64,000 bases of DNA from Candidatus Zhuqueibacterota bacterium (GCA_013202295.1 JABMRT010000106.1:1-64000), one strand, 5' to 3'; positions 1 through 10,439 are shown, numbered from the stretch's first letter. Numbers and translations are program-made. The notes: a model not told the origin generated them from the sequence alone.

Positions 1-52
1 CCGACCTCTTGACCCCCAGTCAAGCGCGCTAACCGGGCTGCGCTACGCCCCG
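1..52 (-). tRNA. tRNA-Pro (anticodon GGG), 3' part beyond window edge
   Basis: Reverse complement CGGGGCGTAGCGCAGCCCGGTTAGCGCGCTTGACTGGGGGTCAAGAGGTCGG: 7-nt acceptor strand, U8-A9, D-arm GCGC..GCGC, anticodon stem CTTGA/TCAAG with 7-nt loop CTGGGGG, so anticodon GGG. Truncated by window start. Confidence 0.9.
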
Positions 53-161
53 AATGCTAAAAAAATAGCGAAAAAAGATAAGCATAAACCGATTGAATGT
101 CAAGCGCATTCATGCCATTTTCGGATATTCACAATCGAATTTAAGAGATGATTGATCACGC

Positions 162-190
162 TTGACATTATATAGCATAAAGTATATATT
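162..190 (+). promoter_or_regulatory. sigma70-type promoter upstream of DUF2723 gene
   Basis: TTGACA (162-167), 17-bp spacer, TATATT (185-190). Confidence 0.65.
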
Positions 191-221
191 GGATTGCCAA
201 TAAAAACCAACTCAGCGCATA

Positions 222-2129
222 ATGATCCTACAATCAAAAAACCGGACACCTTTGATTTTTCCACTCATATTCGGAGTGCTCGCATGGCTCTTGTACGAAA
301 GTACCAATGTACACGGTCTGATCTGGGGTGATGCTGGCGAATTCATCGCCGTTTCAAAAATTCTTGGAATAGGACATGCGTACGGTCATCCCCTGTTCTG
401 GCTGCTGGGACGTATTGCGATCATGCTCATGCCGGGTGATCCGGCTGCAGCCATGAACCATCTCACTGCCTTCTTCTCCGCCCTGACTTGTGGAACTGCT
501 ACAATACTCGCAATTCGTTGGCTGCCAGAGGGATTGAAATCCTGGCAAAAATGGACCGCCGCCAGTCTTCCCGTACTGGTTCTCATGACCTCGGAAATCG
601 TTTGGGGTCAGGCTGTATTTACAGAGGTTTATAATATTCAGGCGCTATTTATTATCCTTGCCCTGCTCAACTGGGATAATTATTTCAGGGATGATGGAGA
701 CATCCGCCACTTTGCAGTCGCAACCTTTTTCTGGGCCCTCAGCATCACGCTCGGCTTATATGTGGGATTGCTTGTCGTTCTTCCCATTCTGTTCTGGTTT
801 GTATGGGATAAAAAACAAATTCAACTTTCATCATCCTTGTTAGTCATTCTGGCATTAATAGCGGGATTCTCAATCTGGATCTATCTTCCTGTACGATCTT
901 TAGTCAAACCTCCATATATGCACTCGAACATCGATTCACTGCACAGTCTGATCAATTACCTGTCGCGTTCCCAATATTCGGCTGAGCACATTGCCGGATC
1001 TGTGGCCATCCCCTATTTTTTATGGAAATCCGTTAAAGTCTTTTTCTCAAATCTGGACATTGCAGGATCCATCCTGGTTTTAGGAGGAGTTTTCAGCATG
1101 ATTCGGGCAAGAACCAGACAGCTTTTACCCTATGCATTGACAACCGGACTACTCATCCTGATTTTTGGAGTAATCCTTCCACTCACACTCAACTTTCGTC
1201 AAATCTATGGTATGGGCGTCTACTTCACGCCCATCCTTCTGCTTTCAATACCAATCATGGTCTCAGGTGCCGGCCTGATCGTGAAGCAACTCCATAGGTC
1301 GGTCTTTTGGATTCTCATCCTCATCGCCATGTTTTCTGGAGTCTCACGTTATATGTCCATAGATTTATCAGGTCACACATTCACGGAAAAGTACCTCAAT
1401 TATATTTCAACAACACTGCCGCAAGGCGCTTCCATTGCAGCCAATTCAGACGAAACCCATTATCCTCTTCTCTATGATGTGTTTGCACAGGGCAATGCCA
1501 GCCAATACAATCTATGGTATGTTCGGGAGAGTGAGCCAGTGGAAACTTGGTTAAAACGACTTGAAAATCCTGGAACGATTGTGAACAATTATGGACCCTA
1601 TTTAAAAGCAATTTCGGATTATGACCTGACTTCTTTGGCCGGATCCTTTTTCACGTCTTCAAATAACGATTCATTGGCAAAGCGTCTGAACAATGGATTC
1701 CTAAAATTATTTAGTTTGGATGCTGATGCCATTCAGGAACTTCATCCAGTCGAACGGATTGACGGAGCCGTACTCTGGTCCAAGCATGCCCGGTATTGGA
1801 CGACTTGGTCGGAACGCTTGAAATACACCGATCCGGAAGGCGCCAGAGAAAAATATGCCCAAGCCATTCATGCCATGTACAAAGCGTATGAATTCGATGA
1901 CTTTTCTTATATGGCATCCTTTTACGCGGGCAATCTCGCGCAAATGATGTTATTGGCTGGCCATCTGGATAATGCTGAATCCTTCGCGAAACAGGGATTG
2001 AATCGATATCCTTATTCTGTGGAATGTTTGCAGGCACTGGCTGGCGTTTATTATCAAACCAATCGGGCGGAACAGGCAGAAAATATTCGTAGTCGCATTA
2101 AAAATTTGAATCAAAAAACCGATCATTGA
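222..2129 (+). CDS. DUF2723-like multi-pass membrane protein with C-terminal TPR-like region
   Basis: N-terminal GLIWGDAGEFIAVSKILGIGHAYGHPLFWLLGRI resembles the DUF2723 signature; many TM segments; C-terminal helical repeats. Confidence 0.8.
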   Translation: MILQSKNRTPLIFPLIFGVLAWLLYESTNVHGLIWGDAGEFIAVSKILGIGHAYGHPLFWLLGRIAIMLMPGDPAAAMNHLTAFFSALTCGTATILAIRWLPEGLKSWQKWTAASLPVLVLMTSEIVWGQAVFTEVYNIQALFIILALLNWDNYFRDDGDIRHFAVATFFWALSITLGLYVGLLVVLPILFWFVWDKKQIQLSSSLLVILALIAGFSIWIYLPVRSLVKPPYMHSNIDSLHSLINYLSRSQYSAEHIAGSVAIPYFLWKSVKVFFSNLDIAGSILVLGGVFSMIRARTRQLLPYALTTGLLILIFGVILPLTLNFRQIYGMGVYFTPILLLSIPIMVSGAGLIVKQLHRSVFWILILIAMFSGVSRYMSIDLSGHTFTEKYLNYISTTLPQGASIAANSDETHYPLLYDVFAQGNASQYNLWYVRESEPVETWLKRLENPGTIVNNYGPYLKAISDYDLTSLAGSFFTSSNNDSLAKRLNNGFLKLFSLDADAIQELHPVERIDGAVLWSKHARYWTTWSERLKYTDPEGAREKYAQAIHAMYKAYEFDDFSYMASFYAGNLAQMMLLAGHLDNAESFAKQGLNRYPYSVECLQALAGVYYQTNRAEQAENIRSRIKNLNQKTDH

Positions 2130-2224
2130 GCCACAATCAGAAAACAGGATATATTCGCACTATATTCTGTTAAAATGAATATTTTAACCTTAAATATTGA
2201 TTATTATCAATAGATAGTTTGTTC

Positions 2225-2253
2225 TTGCATTTCATATTCATTTTGTATATACT
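2225..2253 (+). promoter_or_regulatory. sigma70-type promoter upstream of M64 peptidase gene
   Basis: TTGCAT (2225-2230), 17-bp spacer, TATACT (2248-2253). Confidence 0.5.
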
Positions 2254-2292
2254 ATCAATTCATAGATTGGATAGCAAACAGGAGCATCATTC

Positions 2293-3696
2293 ATGAACTT
2301 GCGAACTGGCATCATCATCGGATTTGTGGCCTTCAATCTGCAAGCGCAATCTGCATTTGAGGACTTCTTCACAGATCAAACCATGCGCGTTGATTACATC
2401 CACTCCGGCACGGCGAAAACCGAAGCCTTTTCCGTGGATGAAATTTACATCGAATCAGTTTGGGCGGGCAGCCATAAAAATCTGATCGACACCCTGAACC
2501 TCGGCAAATATCTGTTTGAGATTTATGATGTCAAGACCAATCAATTAATCTATTCAAGAGGATTTTGCTCCATCTTCGGTGAATGGCAAACCACGGATGA
2601 AGCAAAGAATCGCCGCCGTGCGTTCAGTGAATCGATTCGTTTTCCGAATCCGAAAAACAAGGTGAAGATAACGCTTTCTTCAAGGGATGACAACAACATT
2701 TTCATGGAACGCTGGGCCATTCCTGTGGATCCGTCAAAAGCCAATATTCGCAGGACAAACTTTTACGAGAATATTAATATTTCGAAGATTCTGGATAATG
2801 GTGATCCAGCCACGAAGGTGGATATATTGATCCTGCCGGACGGGTATACGAAAAAAGAGATGAAGAATTTTCTAAAGGATGCGCGTGAAATGTGCGATGT
2901 GCTGTTCGCGACATCTCCGTTTAAAGAGCGCAAGTCGGATTTCAATATCCTCGCCATGGAACTGCCGTCCAACGCATCCGGCATTGACAATCCGCGCAAA
3001 GAAGTTTATGTGGACAATGCCCTCTCATGCTCGTTCAACAGTTTTGAGAGTGACCGTTACATCCTGACCTGGGACAACAAAACCGTGTGTAAAGCCGCTT
3101 CGGCCGCACCGTACGACCAGCTTTACATCCTTATAAACAGCAAGAAATATGGAGGCGGTGGCATATTCAACCTCTATTCAACCTGTATCGCGGATAACGA
3201 GTGGAGCGGATATATCTTTGTGCATGAATTCGGACATGCTTTCGCCGGATTAGGTGATGAATATTATACGTCGGATGTGGCGTATGACGAGTTTTATAAC
3301 GCCGGGGTAGAACCCTGGGAACCCAATGTCACTGCACTGATGGACAAAAAAAATGTCAAATGGAAAGCATTAATGGATGATGAAACGCTTGTGCCCACAC
3401 CATGGGACAAAGTGGTCTTTGACAGTACAAATCGTGCGCACCGTAAAACAACAAATCAGTTGAAGGAGAAGGCCGCAAAAGACAGTGCCAAGGCAGCACA
3501 TGATCAATGGCGCTGGGATTTCCTGCGAGCGCAGGAGGCTTGGGGCACAGTAGGAGTGTTTGAAGGAAGTGGATACAGCTCAGAGGGGCTCTATCGACCC
3601 TATCTGGATTGCCGAATGTTCTCAAGGAGTTTGACGGGATTTGATCCCGTCTGCTTGCGCGCCATCGAACAGATGATTGATTTTTATTCGGAATAG
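2293..3696 (+). CDS. Peptidase M64 (IgA-peptidase-type metalloprotease), secreted
   Basis: Signal peptide; KVDILILPDGYTKKEM and zinc motif HEFGHAFAGLGDEYY typical of M64. Confidence 0.85.
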   Translation: MNLRTGIIIGFVAFNLQAQSAFEDFFTDQTMRVDYIHSGTAKTEAFSVDEIYIESVWAGSHKNLIDTLNLGKYLFEIYDVKTNQLIYSRGFCSIFGEWQTTDEAKNRRRAFSESIRFPNPKNKVKITLSSRDDNNIFMERWAIPVDPSKANIRRTNFYENINISKILDNGDPATKVDILILPDGYTKKEMKNFLKDAREMCDVLFATSPFKERKSDFNILAMELPSNASGIDNPRKEVYVDNALSCSFNSFESDRYILTWDNKTVCKAASAAPYDQLYILINSKKYGGGGIFNLYSTCIADNEWSGYIFVHEFGHAFAGLGDEYYTSDVAYDEFYNAGVEPWEPNVTALMDKKNVKWKALMDDETLVPTPWDKVVFDSTNRAHRKTTNQLKEKAAKDSAKAAHDQWRWDFLRAQEAWGTVGVFEGSGYSSEGLYRPYLDCRMFSRSLTGFDPVCLRAIEQMIDFYSE

Positions 3697-3732
3697 ATCA
3701 AATCAGATTCAATTATTAATAGGAGCAAATAA

Positions 3733-4935
3733 ATGACATCGAAAGAACTGATTCAAATAGAAGATCAGTACGGCGCCCACAACTATCATCCATTGGATGT
3801 GGTACTCGCAAAAGGTAAAGGAATCTGGGTATATGACCTCGAAGGCAACAAATTTCTGGATTTCCTGTCTGCCTACTCTTCAGTCAATCAGGGCCACTGC
3901 CATCCACGCATCGTGAAGGCATTGACGGATCAAGCTCAGAAATTGACGATCACGTCGCGAGCGTTTCGAAATGATCAACTCGCCCTTTTTTGCAAGCAGG
4001 TCTGTGAGCTGGCTGATATGGATATGCTGCTTCCCATGAACAGCGGTGCGGAAGCCGTAGAAACCGCGATTAAGGCGATGCGGAAATGGGGTTACAAGGT
4101 CAAAGGAATCGCAAAGGATAAGGCAGAAATCATCACCTGCGCGGGTAACTTTCACGGACGGACCACAACAATCGTAGGATTTTCTACGGAGGAACTCTAC
4201 AAGGAATATTTCGGTCCATACACACCCGGATTCAAATCAGTCCCTTATGGCGATGCATTGGCTATTGAGAACGCGATCACGGAGAACACAGCCGCAGTGT
4301 TGATTGAACCCATCCAGGCGGAAGGCGGAGTTTTAATCCCACCTGAAGGTTATCTCAAGCAGATTGCGGAAATCTGCAAAAAACACAATGTCCTGCTGGC
4401 TATGGATGAGATCCAGACCGGATTGGGCCGGACCGGAGAAATGTTCGCCTGCCGTCATGAAGGCGTACAACCCGATATATTTATTTTAGGAAAAGCATTG
4501 TCAGGTGGTTTTTATCCGGTTTCAGCGGTCGTAACCAATAAAGAAGTTCTTGGACTGTTTACTCCCGGTGAACATGGCTCCACTTTTGCGGGAAATCCCC
4601 TGGCATGCGCTATCGCGCGCGAAGCTTTGAATGTGATAGTGGAGGAAGAACTTCCCCGAAAGGCCACGGAACTTGGCAAATATTTTATGGATCAGCTGCG
4701 AACAATCAACAGCGACCACATCAAAGAAGTTCGCGGTAAGGGCCTTCTCATTGGTGTGGAGTTAAAAGATAGCGCTGGCGGCGCCCGACGTTTCTGTGAA
4801 GCAATGCAGGCAGAGGGCCTGCTTTGTAAAGAGACCCATGAAACTGTGATCCGGTTCGCCCCTCCTCTCGTGATCACGAAAAAGGATATTGACTGGGCTT
4901 TTGAACGAATTAAAAAGGTTCTTGAAACATTGTAA
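3733..4935 (+). CDS. rocD: Ornithine aminotransferase (class III PLP)
   Basis: ADMDMLLPMNSGAEAVETAIKAMRKWGY, AGNFHGRTTTIVGFS, DEIQTGLGRTGEMFACRHEGVQPDIFILGKALSGGFYPVSAV. Confidence 0.92.
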   Translation: MTSKELIQIEDQYGAHNYHPLDVVLAKGKGIWVYDLEGNKFLDFLSAYSSVNQGHCHPRIVKALTDQAQKLTITSRAFRNDQLALFCKQVCELADMDMLLPMNSGAEAVETAIKAMRKWGYKVKGIAKDKAEIITCAGNFHGRTTTIVGFSTEELYKEYFGPYTPGFKSVPYGDALAIENAITENTAAVLIEPIQAEGGVLIPPEGYLKQIAEICKKHNVLLAMDEIQTGLGRTGEMFACRHEGVQPDIFILGKALSGGFYPVSAVVTNKEVLGLFTPGEHGSTFAGNPLACAIAREALNVIVEEELPRKATELGKYFMDQLRTINSDHIKEVRGKGLLIGVELKDSAGGARRFCEAMQAEGLLCKETHETVIRFAPPLVITKKDIDWAFERIKKVLETL

Positions 4936-4951
4936 AAATCGGAAGTGATAC

Positions 4952-4989
4952 AAAAAGCCTCCTGTATCTAAAATTCAGGAGGCTTTTTT
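4952..4989 (+). terminator. Rho-independent terminator after rocD
   Basis: AAAAAGCCTCCTG-tatctaaaatt-CAGGAGGCTTTTTT. Confidence 0.9.
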
Positions 4990-5139
4990 ATAATCATCCT
5001 GGCTGAAAATGGGCATGATTGATAGTTTCGGATAAACACATCATATTTCTTTTTAAAATATTCAAGCTCATGGAATTTTTGCTTGAACTTGGATGGATTG
5101 TTTTATATCTTTAGCGTTATTATTAGGGAACCGGTTTTT

Positions 5140-6249
5140 ATGCGAAAATTAACATTGCCATATCATGACAGACGCATCAAATGGCAACGTGAATATCATG
5201 ATCGGCTCGGCATACAAGATAAAGCTCAGAGGAAGGACAAATCCGTGACTGAATTAAAATCCAAGAACAATACGATCTCTGCCTCCGGGAGATGGGTTTC
5301 ATATAGATCGGACATCAAAGTGCTCGATTGCACTATTCGGGATGGCGGTCTGATGAACAATCATCATTTCACCGACGAAGTGGTCAAAGCCGTTTATGAG
5401 GCATGTGTGGCTTCAGGAATCGATTATATGGAATTGGGCTACAAGGCCGATGACAAGATTTTTTCAAGGGATGAATTTGGCGTGTGGAAATTTTGCGCAG
5501 AAGATGATATTCGTCGCATTGTTGGAGACAATGAGACGGATCTGAAGCTCTCTGTCATGGCCGATGCTGAGCGTACGGACTATCATCGTGACATCTTACC
5601 CAAAGATCAAAGTGTGTTCAATTTGGTTCGCGTGGCTACATATATCCACCAAATACCGACCGCATTGGATATCGCGCAGGATGCACACGAAAAGGGATAC
5701 GAAACCTCCCTCAACTTGATGGCGGTTTCCACTGTGCCTGAACATGACTTAAACAGCGCTCTGGATTTGATCTGTAAATCGTCCGTTCAGGCCATTTATC
5801 TGGTGGACAGCTTCGGCGCCTTCTACAGCGAGCAGATCCATTACATGTTTAAAAAGTATATGAAATACGCCCGTAATGCCGGGATAACAGTCGGCTTGCA
5901 CGCGCACAACAATCAAATGTTAGCCTATGCCAATACCATTGAATCCATTATTCTTGGAGCGAACATGGTCGATGCTTCTATGGCCGGACTCGGTCGTGGC
6001 GCGGGCAACTGTCCCATGGAACTGCTGCTTGGATTTCTGCACAATCCCAAATATAAACTGCGCCCTGTTTTGGATTGCATTCAGAATCAGATTGAACCCA
6101 TGCGTGAAAAACTGATGTGGGGTTTTGATATTCCCTATATGATTACGGGATTGCTAAACCAACATCCCCGTGATGCGATCAAATTTAACAGCTCTGATGA
6201 TCGTGGAGATTTTATCAAATTCTTTGATGACATCATTTCTGATTATTAA
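5140..6249 (+). CDS. Aldolase-type TIM barrel protein (HMGL/4-hydroxy-2-oxovalerate-aldolase-like)
   Basis: LDCTIRDGGLMNNHHFTDEVVKAVYEACVASGIDYMELGYK and GLHAHNNQMLAYANTIESIILGANMVDASMAGLGRGAGNCPMELLL. ORF track start 5083 is possible; ATG at 5140 also in frame. Confidence 0.8.
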   Translation: MRKLTLPYHDRRIKWQREYHDRLGIQDKAQRKDKSVTELKSKNNTISASGRWVSYRSDIKVLDCTIRDGGLMNNHHFTDEVVKAVYEACVASGIDYMELGYKADDKIFSRDEFGVWKFCAEDDIRRIVGDNETDLKLSVMADAERTDYHRDILPKDQSVFNLVRVATYIHQIPTALDIAQDAHEKGYETSLNLMAVSTVPEHDLNSALDLICKSSVQAIYLVDSFGAFYSEQIHYMFKKYMKYARNAGITVGLHAHNNQMLAYANTIESIILGANMVDASMAGLGRGAGNCPMELLLGFLHNPKYKLRPVLDCIQNQIEPMREKLMWGFDIPYMITGLLNQHPRDAIKFNSSDDRGDFIKFFDDIISDY

Positions 6250-6273
6250 TAGATCATGATTTTTGGATAATTC

Positions 6274-6303
6274 AATGCGTCCTTCTGGGACGCATTTTTT
6301 TTG
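6274..6303 (+). terminator. Rho-independent terminator
   Basis: AATGCGTCC-TTCT-GGGACGCATTTTTTTT. Confidence 0.88.
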
Positions 6304-6325
6304 CCCCGTGTGCAATCAGAACCGT

Positions 6326-6354
6326 TTGTAAATCGAATTCAAATACTGTATATT
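6326..6354 (+). promoter_or_regulatory. sigma70-type promoter upstream of reductase gene
   Basis: TTGTAA, 17-bp spacer, TATATT. Confidence 0.5.
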
Positions 6355-6401
6355 ATCCATCATATTTTTAATTATGACTTCGGGAAAAGCACCTTAGCCC
6401 T

Positions 6402-7583
6402 ATGACCAATATTAATCATGATATCATCATCGCAGGCGCCGGCCCCGCAGGATCGGTTGCAGCTGCTTTTTTGGTCCGTGCTGGACATGATGTGCTTCTC
6501 ATTGATCAATATGAATTCCCCAGGGATAAAATCTGCGGCGATGCGATAGGTCCTTTCGCGCTGCGTATTCTGCACGAAATCGGATTAAAAGATCCACTCG
6601 ATGGAGCAGGATGCTACCCCATCACATCCGGACGCATTGTTTCTCCTTCCGGGCACAGCATCTCTCTCAAATTTTCAGATAACCATCCAGATCAGATTAC
6701 CACCCTCGTAGCCCCACGCAAGCAGTTGGACGGTCTTGTTCAAAACCGCGCCATACAGCTCGGTGCCACATTCATGCAAGCAAAGGTTTTGGATGTGGAG
6801 CAATCAGATAAAGGCGATGTTATAATTAAAGTCAGGGATAACCAATCGGAGAAAACACTTTCCTCCCGACTGCTCCTTGCTGCTGACGGCTCCAACTCGA
6901 TCATCGCCCGTAAATTAAATGGACAATATCCTGCAACCCACTTAGCTGTGGCAGCTCGTGCATATGTAAAAGGCATTTATATCCGGGAGAATACTATCGA
7001 GGGATTTCTCGATTCCTCCATCTGGCCGGGATATGGCTGGATCTTTCCTATCGGCCCCAACGAAGCCAACATCGGAGTGGGTCTTTCAATGAAAGCGTTC
7101 CGTAAAATGAATGTGACTTTAAGACAGGTCTTCGACCTTTTTCTGTCAACTCCTGAGATTAAAGAGCGATTGTCTTCCGTTGCAAGTGTGGAATCCTATG
7201 CGGGTTGGCCATTACGATTGGGCTGGGACCGCAAACTCCAACGCGTATGGGACGGTGTGATTCTTCTCGGTGATGCGGCTGGACTCATCAATCCCTTGTC
7301 TGGTGGAGGCATCGCCAATGCGATGTTCTCTGCTAAAGTTGCGGCAGAAGTAGCCATTGAGGCACTGGACAGTAACGACTTTTCCATGAAATCACTCTCT
7401 TCATATGAATCGCGGATTCGAAAAGTTATCCACAAAGAACTGATTCAATCCGAATGGCTGCGTCGGTTGATCTATAACTCACCCGGTTTGGTCGACCGAT
7501 CGGTCCGGCTATTGCGTAATCATCGCGTGCTGCCCGCATTGTTATCCAGATTATACACGGACTTGCAATTTACAATCAATTAA
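6402..7583 (+). CDS. Geranylgeranyl reductase family FAD-dependent oxidoreductase
   Basis: N-terminal DIIIAGAGPAGSVAAAFLVRAGHDVLLIDQYEFPRDKICGDAIGPFALRIL; GVILLGDAAGLINPLSGGGIANAM. Confidence 0.85.
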   Translation: MTNINHDIIIAGAGPAGSVAAAFLVRAGHDVLLIDQYEFPRDKICGDAIGPFALRILHEIGLKDPLDGAGCYPITSGRIVSPSGHSISLKFSDNHPDQITTLVAPRKQLDGLVQNRAIQLGATFMQAKVLDVEQSDKGDVIIKVRDNQSEKTLSSRLLLAADGSNSIIARKLNGQYPATHLAVAARAYVKGIYIRENTIEGFLDSSIWPGYGWIFPIGPNEANIGVGLSMKAFRKMNVTLRQVFDLFLSTPEIKERLSSVASVESYAGWPLRLGWDRKLQRVWDGVILLGDAAGLINPLSGGGIANAMFSAKVAAEVAIEALDSNDFSMKSLSSYESRIRKVIHKELIQSEWLRRLIYNSPGLVDRSVRLLRNHRVLPALLSRLYTDLQFTIN

Positions 7584-7641
7584 CAATTTTGTAAAATATA
7601 ATTCTTTATATTGAGTACAACCAATTACACATCATCATATC

Positions 7642-8514
7642 ATGGAGGACATCATGAAATCCCGATTCACCAAAGCAATGAAACGACGTCATTTCCTGAA
7701 TGCATTTACTGGGCTTGTTGTTGCCTCACTCCTTTTCGGATGTGGCACCATGACAAACGCGCAAAAGAGCGAGATTCCGGTTGCTCTACAGCTGTACTCT
7801 GTACGGCATGATTGTGAAAAAGATTTCCCCGGTACAATCGCGAAAGTGGCTGAGATGGGGTATCAGGGTGTTGAATTTGCCGGTTTTCATGATTATTCTG
7901 CTGAAGAGGTTCGCAAGATGTTGGACGACAACGGACTGAAATGCGCTGGAGCACACGTCGATTTAAGCCTCATGTTGGATGATGCTCTGGAACAAACCAT
8001 TGAATTCCATAAAATCATCGGAAATAAATACCTGATCGTGCCTTGGCTGAACGAAGAACGAAGAAATTCAAAAGAAGCATGGCTGGAGACCGCGAAACTT
8101 TTCAATGAACTGGCCGAAAAAGTAAAACCTCATGGCATGATGATCGGGTATCACAATCACACATTTGAGTTTGAACTCATTGATGAGGAAATGCCCTGGG
8201 ATATTTTCGCCCAGAACACAACAGATGACGTGATTCTGCAGTTGGACACCGGGAATATGGCCGGAGCTGACGCGGAGGCCGTTCCTTATCTGAAGCGCTA
8301 TCCCGGCCGGTCTGTTACAATTCATCTGAAAGAACATTCAGTAACCAAACCGGATGCCCTTATCGGTCAGGGCGACATTCCATTTAAGAAAATCTTCGAA
8401 GTCTGTACTAAAACGGGCGGCACCGAATGGTACATTATAGAAGAGGAAAAAGAAGGATTGCCACCCATTGAAGCTGTGAAGATCAGTTATGATAATTTAA
8501 TAAAGTTGCTTTAA
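7642..8514 (+). CDS. Sugar phosphate isomerase/epimerase-like TIM barrel, Tat-type/lipoprotein signal
   Basis: KRRHFLNAFTGLVVASLLFGC; then VALQLYSVRHDCEKDFPGTIAKVAEMGYQGVEFAGF, IGYHNHTFEFE, QLDTGNMAGA, IHLKEHS. Confidence 0.85.
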   Translation: MEDIMKSRFTKAMKRRHFLNAFTGLVVASLLFGCGTMTNAQKSEIPVALQLYSVRHDCEKDFPGTIAKVAEMGYQGVEFAGFHDYSAEEVRKMLDDNGLKCAGAHVDLSLMLDDALEQTIEFHKIIGNKYLIVPWLNEERRNSKEAWLETAKLFNELAEKVKPHGMMIGYHNHTFEFELIDEEMPWDIFAQNTTDDVILQLDTGNMAGADAEAVPYLKRYPGRSVTIHLKEHSVTKPDALIGQGDIPFKKIFEVCTKTGGTEWYIIEEEKEGLPPIEAVKISYDNLIKLL

Positions 8515-8529
8515 TCGGATAAAAATCAA

Positions 8530-9336
8530 TTGCTCATTCGGATTGTCATTTACATCATCGCCGGATACCTCATCCTGTGTATGCTGTTTTACTTTGGACA
8601 AAACCGGCTCCTCTACTTTCCGGATACTAACCGGCCGGATGCATCAGAGATTCATGCGCTTGGACTTGAATTTTGGCCGAATTCAGATGCATCGTTTCGC
8701 GGATATCTCTTCAACCTGGAAGACGAATCGCACAGGGGAACGATCATCATATTTCATGGCAATGCCGGAGCGGCATGGAATCGCGATTATTACTGCAAAC
8801 CGCTCAGTACTTTGGGATATCAGGTACTGCTCGCGGAATATCCGGGATACGGAGGACGACCCGGAAAACCCTCTGAGAATGTTTTGGTTAATGACGCGCG
8901 TGAGACAATCCGGCTCGTTCGGGAGCACTATTATTCCGACCCCGTATTTGTGATTGGTGAGTCGCTCGGAGCGGGCGTGGTTGCGTCCGCTTTGGCAGAC
9001 TCATCACTGACTGTGGATGGCATCTGTCTGATTACACCTTGGGCCAGGTTGACAGAGCTTGCCAGATCCATCTATCCTTTTATACCAGCTCATCTGCTGG
9101 CTCAGGATAAATATGACAGCATTAAAAATTTGACCGGATATTCAGAGCGAATCGCAGTCGCGGTAGCGGAGAACGATGAGGTCGTTACTACAGAACAGGG
9201 ACTCAAACTGTTTGATTCCCTCAAAGCGGATAAAAAATTGTGGTTGATGGATGGCACATCACACAACACCTGGATGTATCGGGTTGATCCGTTATTTTGG
9301 GAAAAAGTTATTGAATTTATTGCACATTCAGATTAA
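8530..9336 (+). CDS. Alpha/beta hydrolase (BEM46/ABHD-like), TTG start
   Basis: IIIFHGNAGAAWNRDYY, VFVIGESLGAGVVASALA (GxSxG), C-terminal SHNTW His. Confidence 0.85.
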   Translation: MLIRIVIYIIAGYLILCMLFYFGQNRLLYFPDTNRPDASEIHALGLEFWPNSDASFRGYLFNLEDESHRGTIIIFHGNAGAAWNRDYYCKPLSTLGYQVLLAEYPGYGGRPGKPSENVLVNDARETIRLVREHYYSDPVFVIGESLGAGVVASALADSSLTVDGICLITPWARLTELARSIYPFIPAHLLAQDKYDSIKNLTGYSERIAVAVAENDEVVTTEQGLKLFDSLKADKKLWLMDGTSHNTWMYRVDPLFWEKVIEFIAHSD

Positions 9337-9365
9337 GTAGTGATTTGAAGGAACGATAAATAGAT

Positions 9366-10439
9366 ATGAGAGCAACAGAGAAAAAAGCGGCCCTCCTCGA
9401 ATTCAGCACCGGGCACATTGAATGCCTTTATTCTCAGGCAAGCTTTCTCAAGGATGCGGGTTATGAGGTCCATTTAATCTGCCCTTGGGAATGCCGGGAC
9501 CGTGTTTCGATTTATGACAAGGTGGATAAGTTTCACTATCTTTCTATAGAGCGTTCCAATCACGGATATTTTAAGCAGGCACTTCGCATCCGAAAGATTC
9601 TGAAATCCAATACGATCCGAATGCTCATCATCAATACGTTCATGGGCAAAGAAATTCTCTGGTTGATTCCCTTCATGCGCGGTGTGAGAATGGGTTGTAT
9701 CCTGCACTGGCTCGGCAAGTTGAAGAAAAGCGTTTCTCTTCGGATGATTCAACTCAAGATCCGCAATTTTTTCGTTCTAAGCGATCATTTGCTCAATCAG
9801 ATCCCTGAAAAAATACGGACACATTATCAGGCATTTTATCCAATCTTCATGCCCAAGTTTGCGGAAGTGGCACTGCCAAGATCCGATCAGGATTTCTGGA
9901 TCTGCATGCCAGGAAATATCGAGTACCGCAGACGCAATTATCATCTGCTTCTGGAGCATCTGGATGATGCACTGGATACTCACATCAAGTTCATCCTGCT
10001 GGGTAATATCTTTCATCAAAGTGGAGACGGGCTTGATTTCAAACAGAAACTTTCTCGAAAAGGATTGGCGGATCGATTCATCACATTTGAAGGCCCGATT
10101 GAGGATGAGATTTTTCAGGCATATGTAAAGCATTCTGATCTCATCATGCCACTCCTTAGCGGACGGGAACGCTATCTGACCAGTGCAATTTCAGGCGCGT
10201 TCAATCTTTCCTTTTACTACAAGATCCCCATGTTGATTGAAAAAGAATACTCTGGGATTAAGGACCTGATGAGATCGTCAATTATCTATGATCCTGCGCA
10301 TCTGACAGCCACATTGAATCATTTGGTTCAGAACAGAGATCCCATCCAGTCACGAATTCAAAGCATGAAGAATTATCCGGTTTTTTCTTATGAAGTCCAG
10401 CAAAAAAGATATGTGGATTTCTTGGAAAAGCTTCCATAG
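9366..10439 (+). CDS. Putative glycosyltransferase-like protein
   Basis: Rossmann-like N-terminus LLEFSTGHIECLYSQASFLKDAGYEVHLICP; overall GT-B-like organisation. Family not certain. Confidence 0.5.
   Translation: MRATEKKAALLEFSTGHIECLYSQASFLKDAGYEVHLICPWECRDRVSIYDKVDKFHYLSIERSNHGYFKQALRIRKILKSNTIRMLIINTFMGKEILWLIPFMRGVRMGCILHWLGKLKKSVSLRMIQLKIRNFFVLSDHLLNQIPEKIRTHYQAFYPIFMPKFAEVALPRSDQDFWICMPGNIEYRRRNYHLLLEHLDDALDTHIKFILLGNIFHQSGDGLDFKQKLSRKGLADRFITFEGPIEDEIFQAYVKHSDLIMPLLSGRERYLTSAISGAFNLSFYYKIPMLIEKEYSGIKDLMRSSIIYDPAHLTATLNHLVQNRDPIQSRIQSMKNYPVFSYEVQQKRYVDFLEKLP

Noticed and set aside
1-222. tRNA-Pro as an integration site for a mobile island
   Set aside because: No integrase, att-like direct repeat or mobile gene follows the tRNA; adjacent genes look ordinary.
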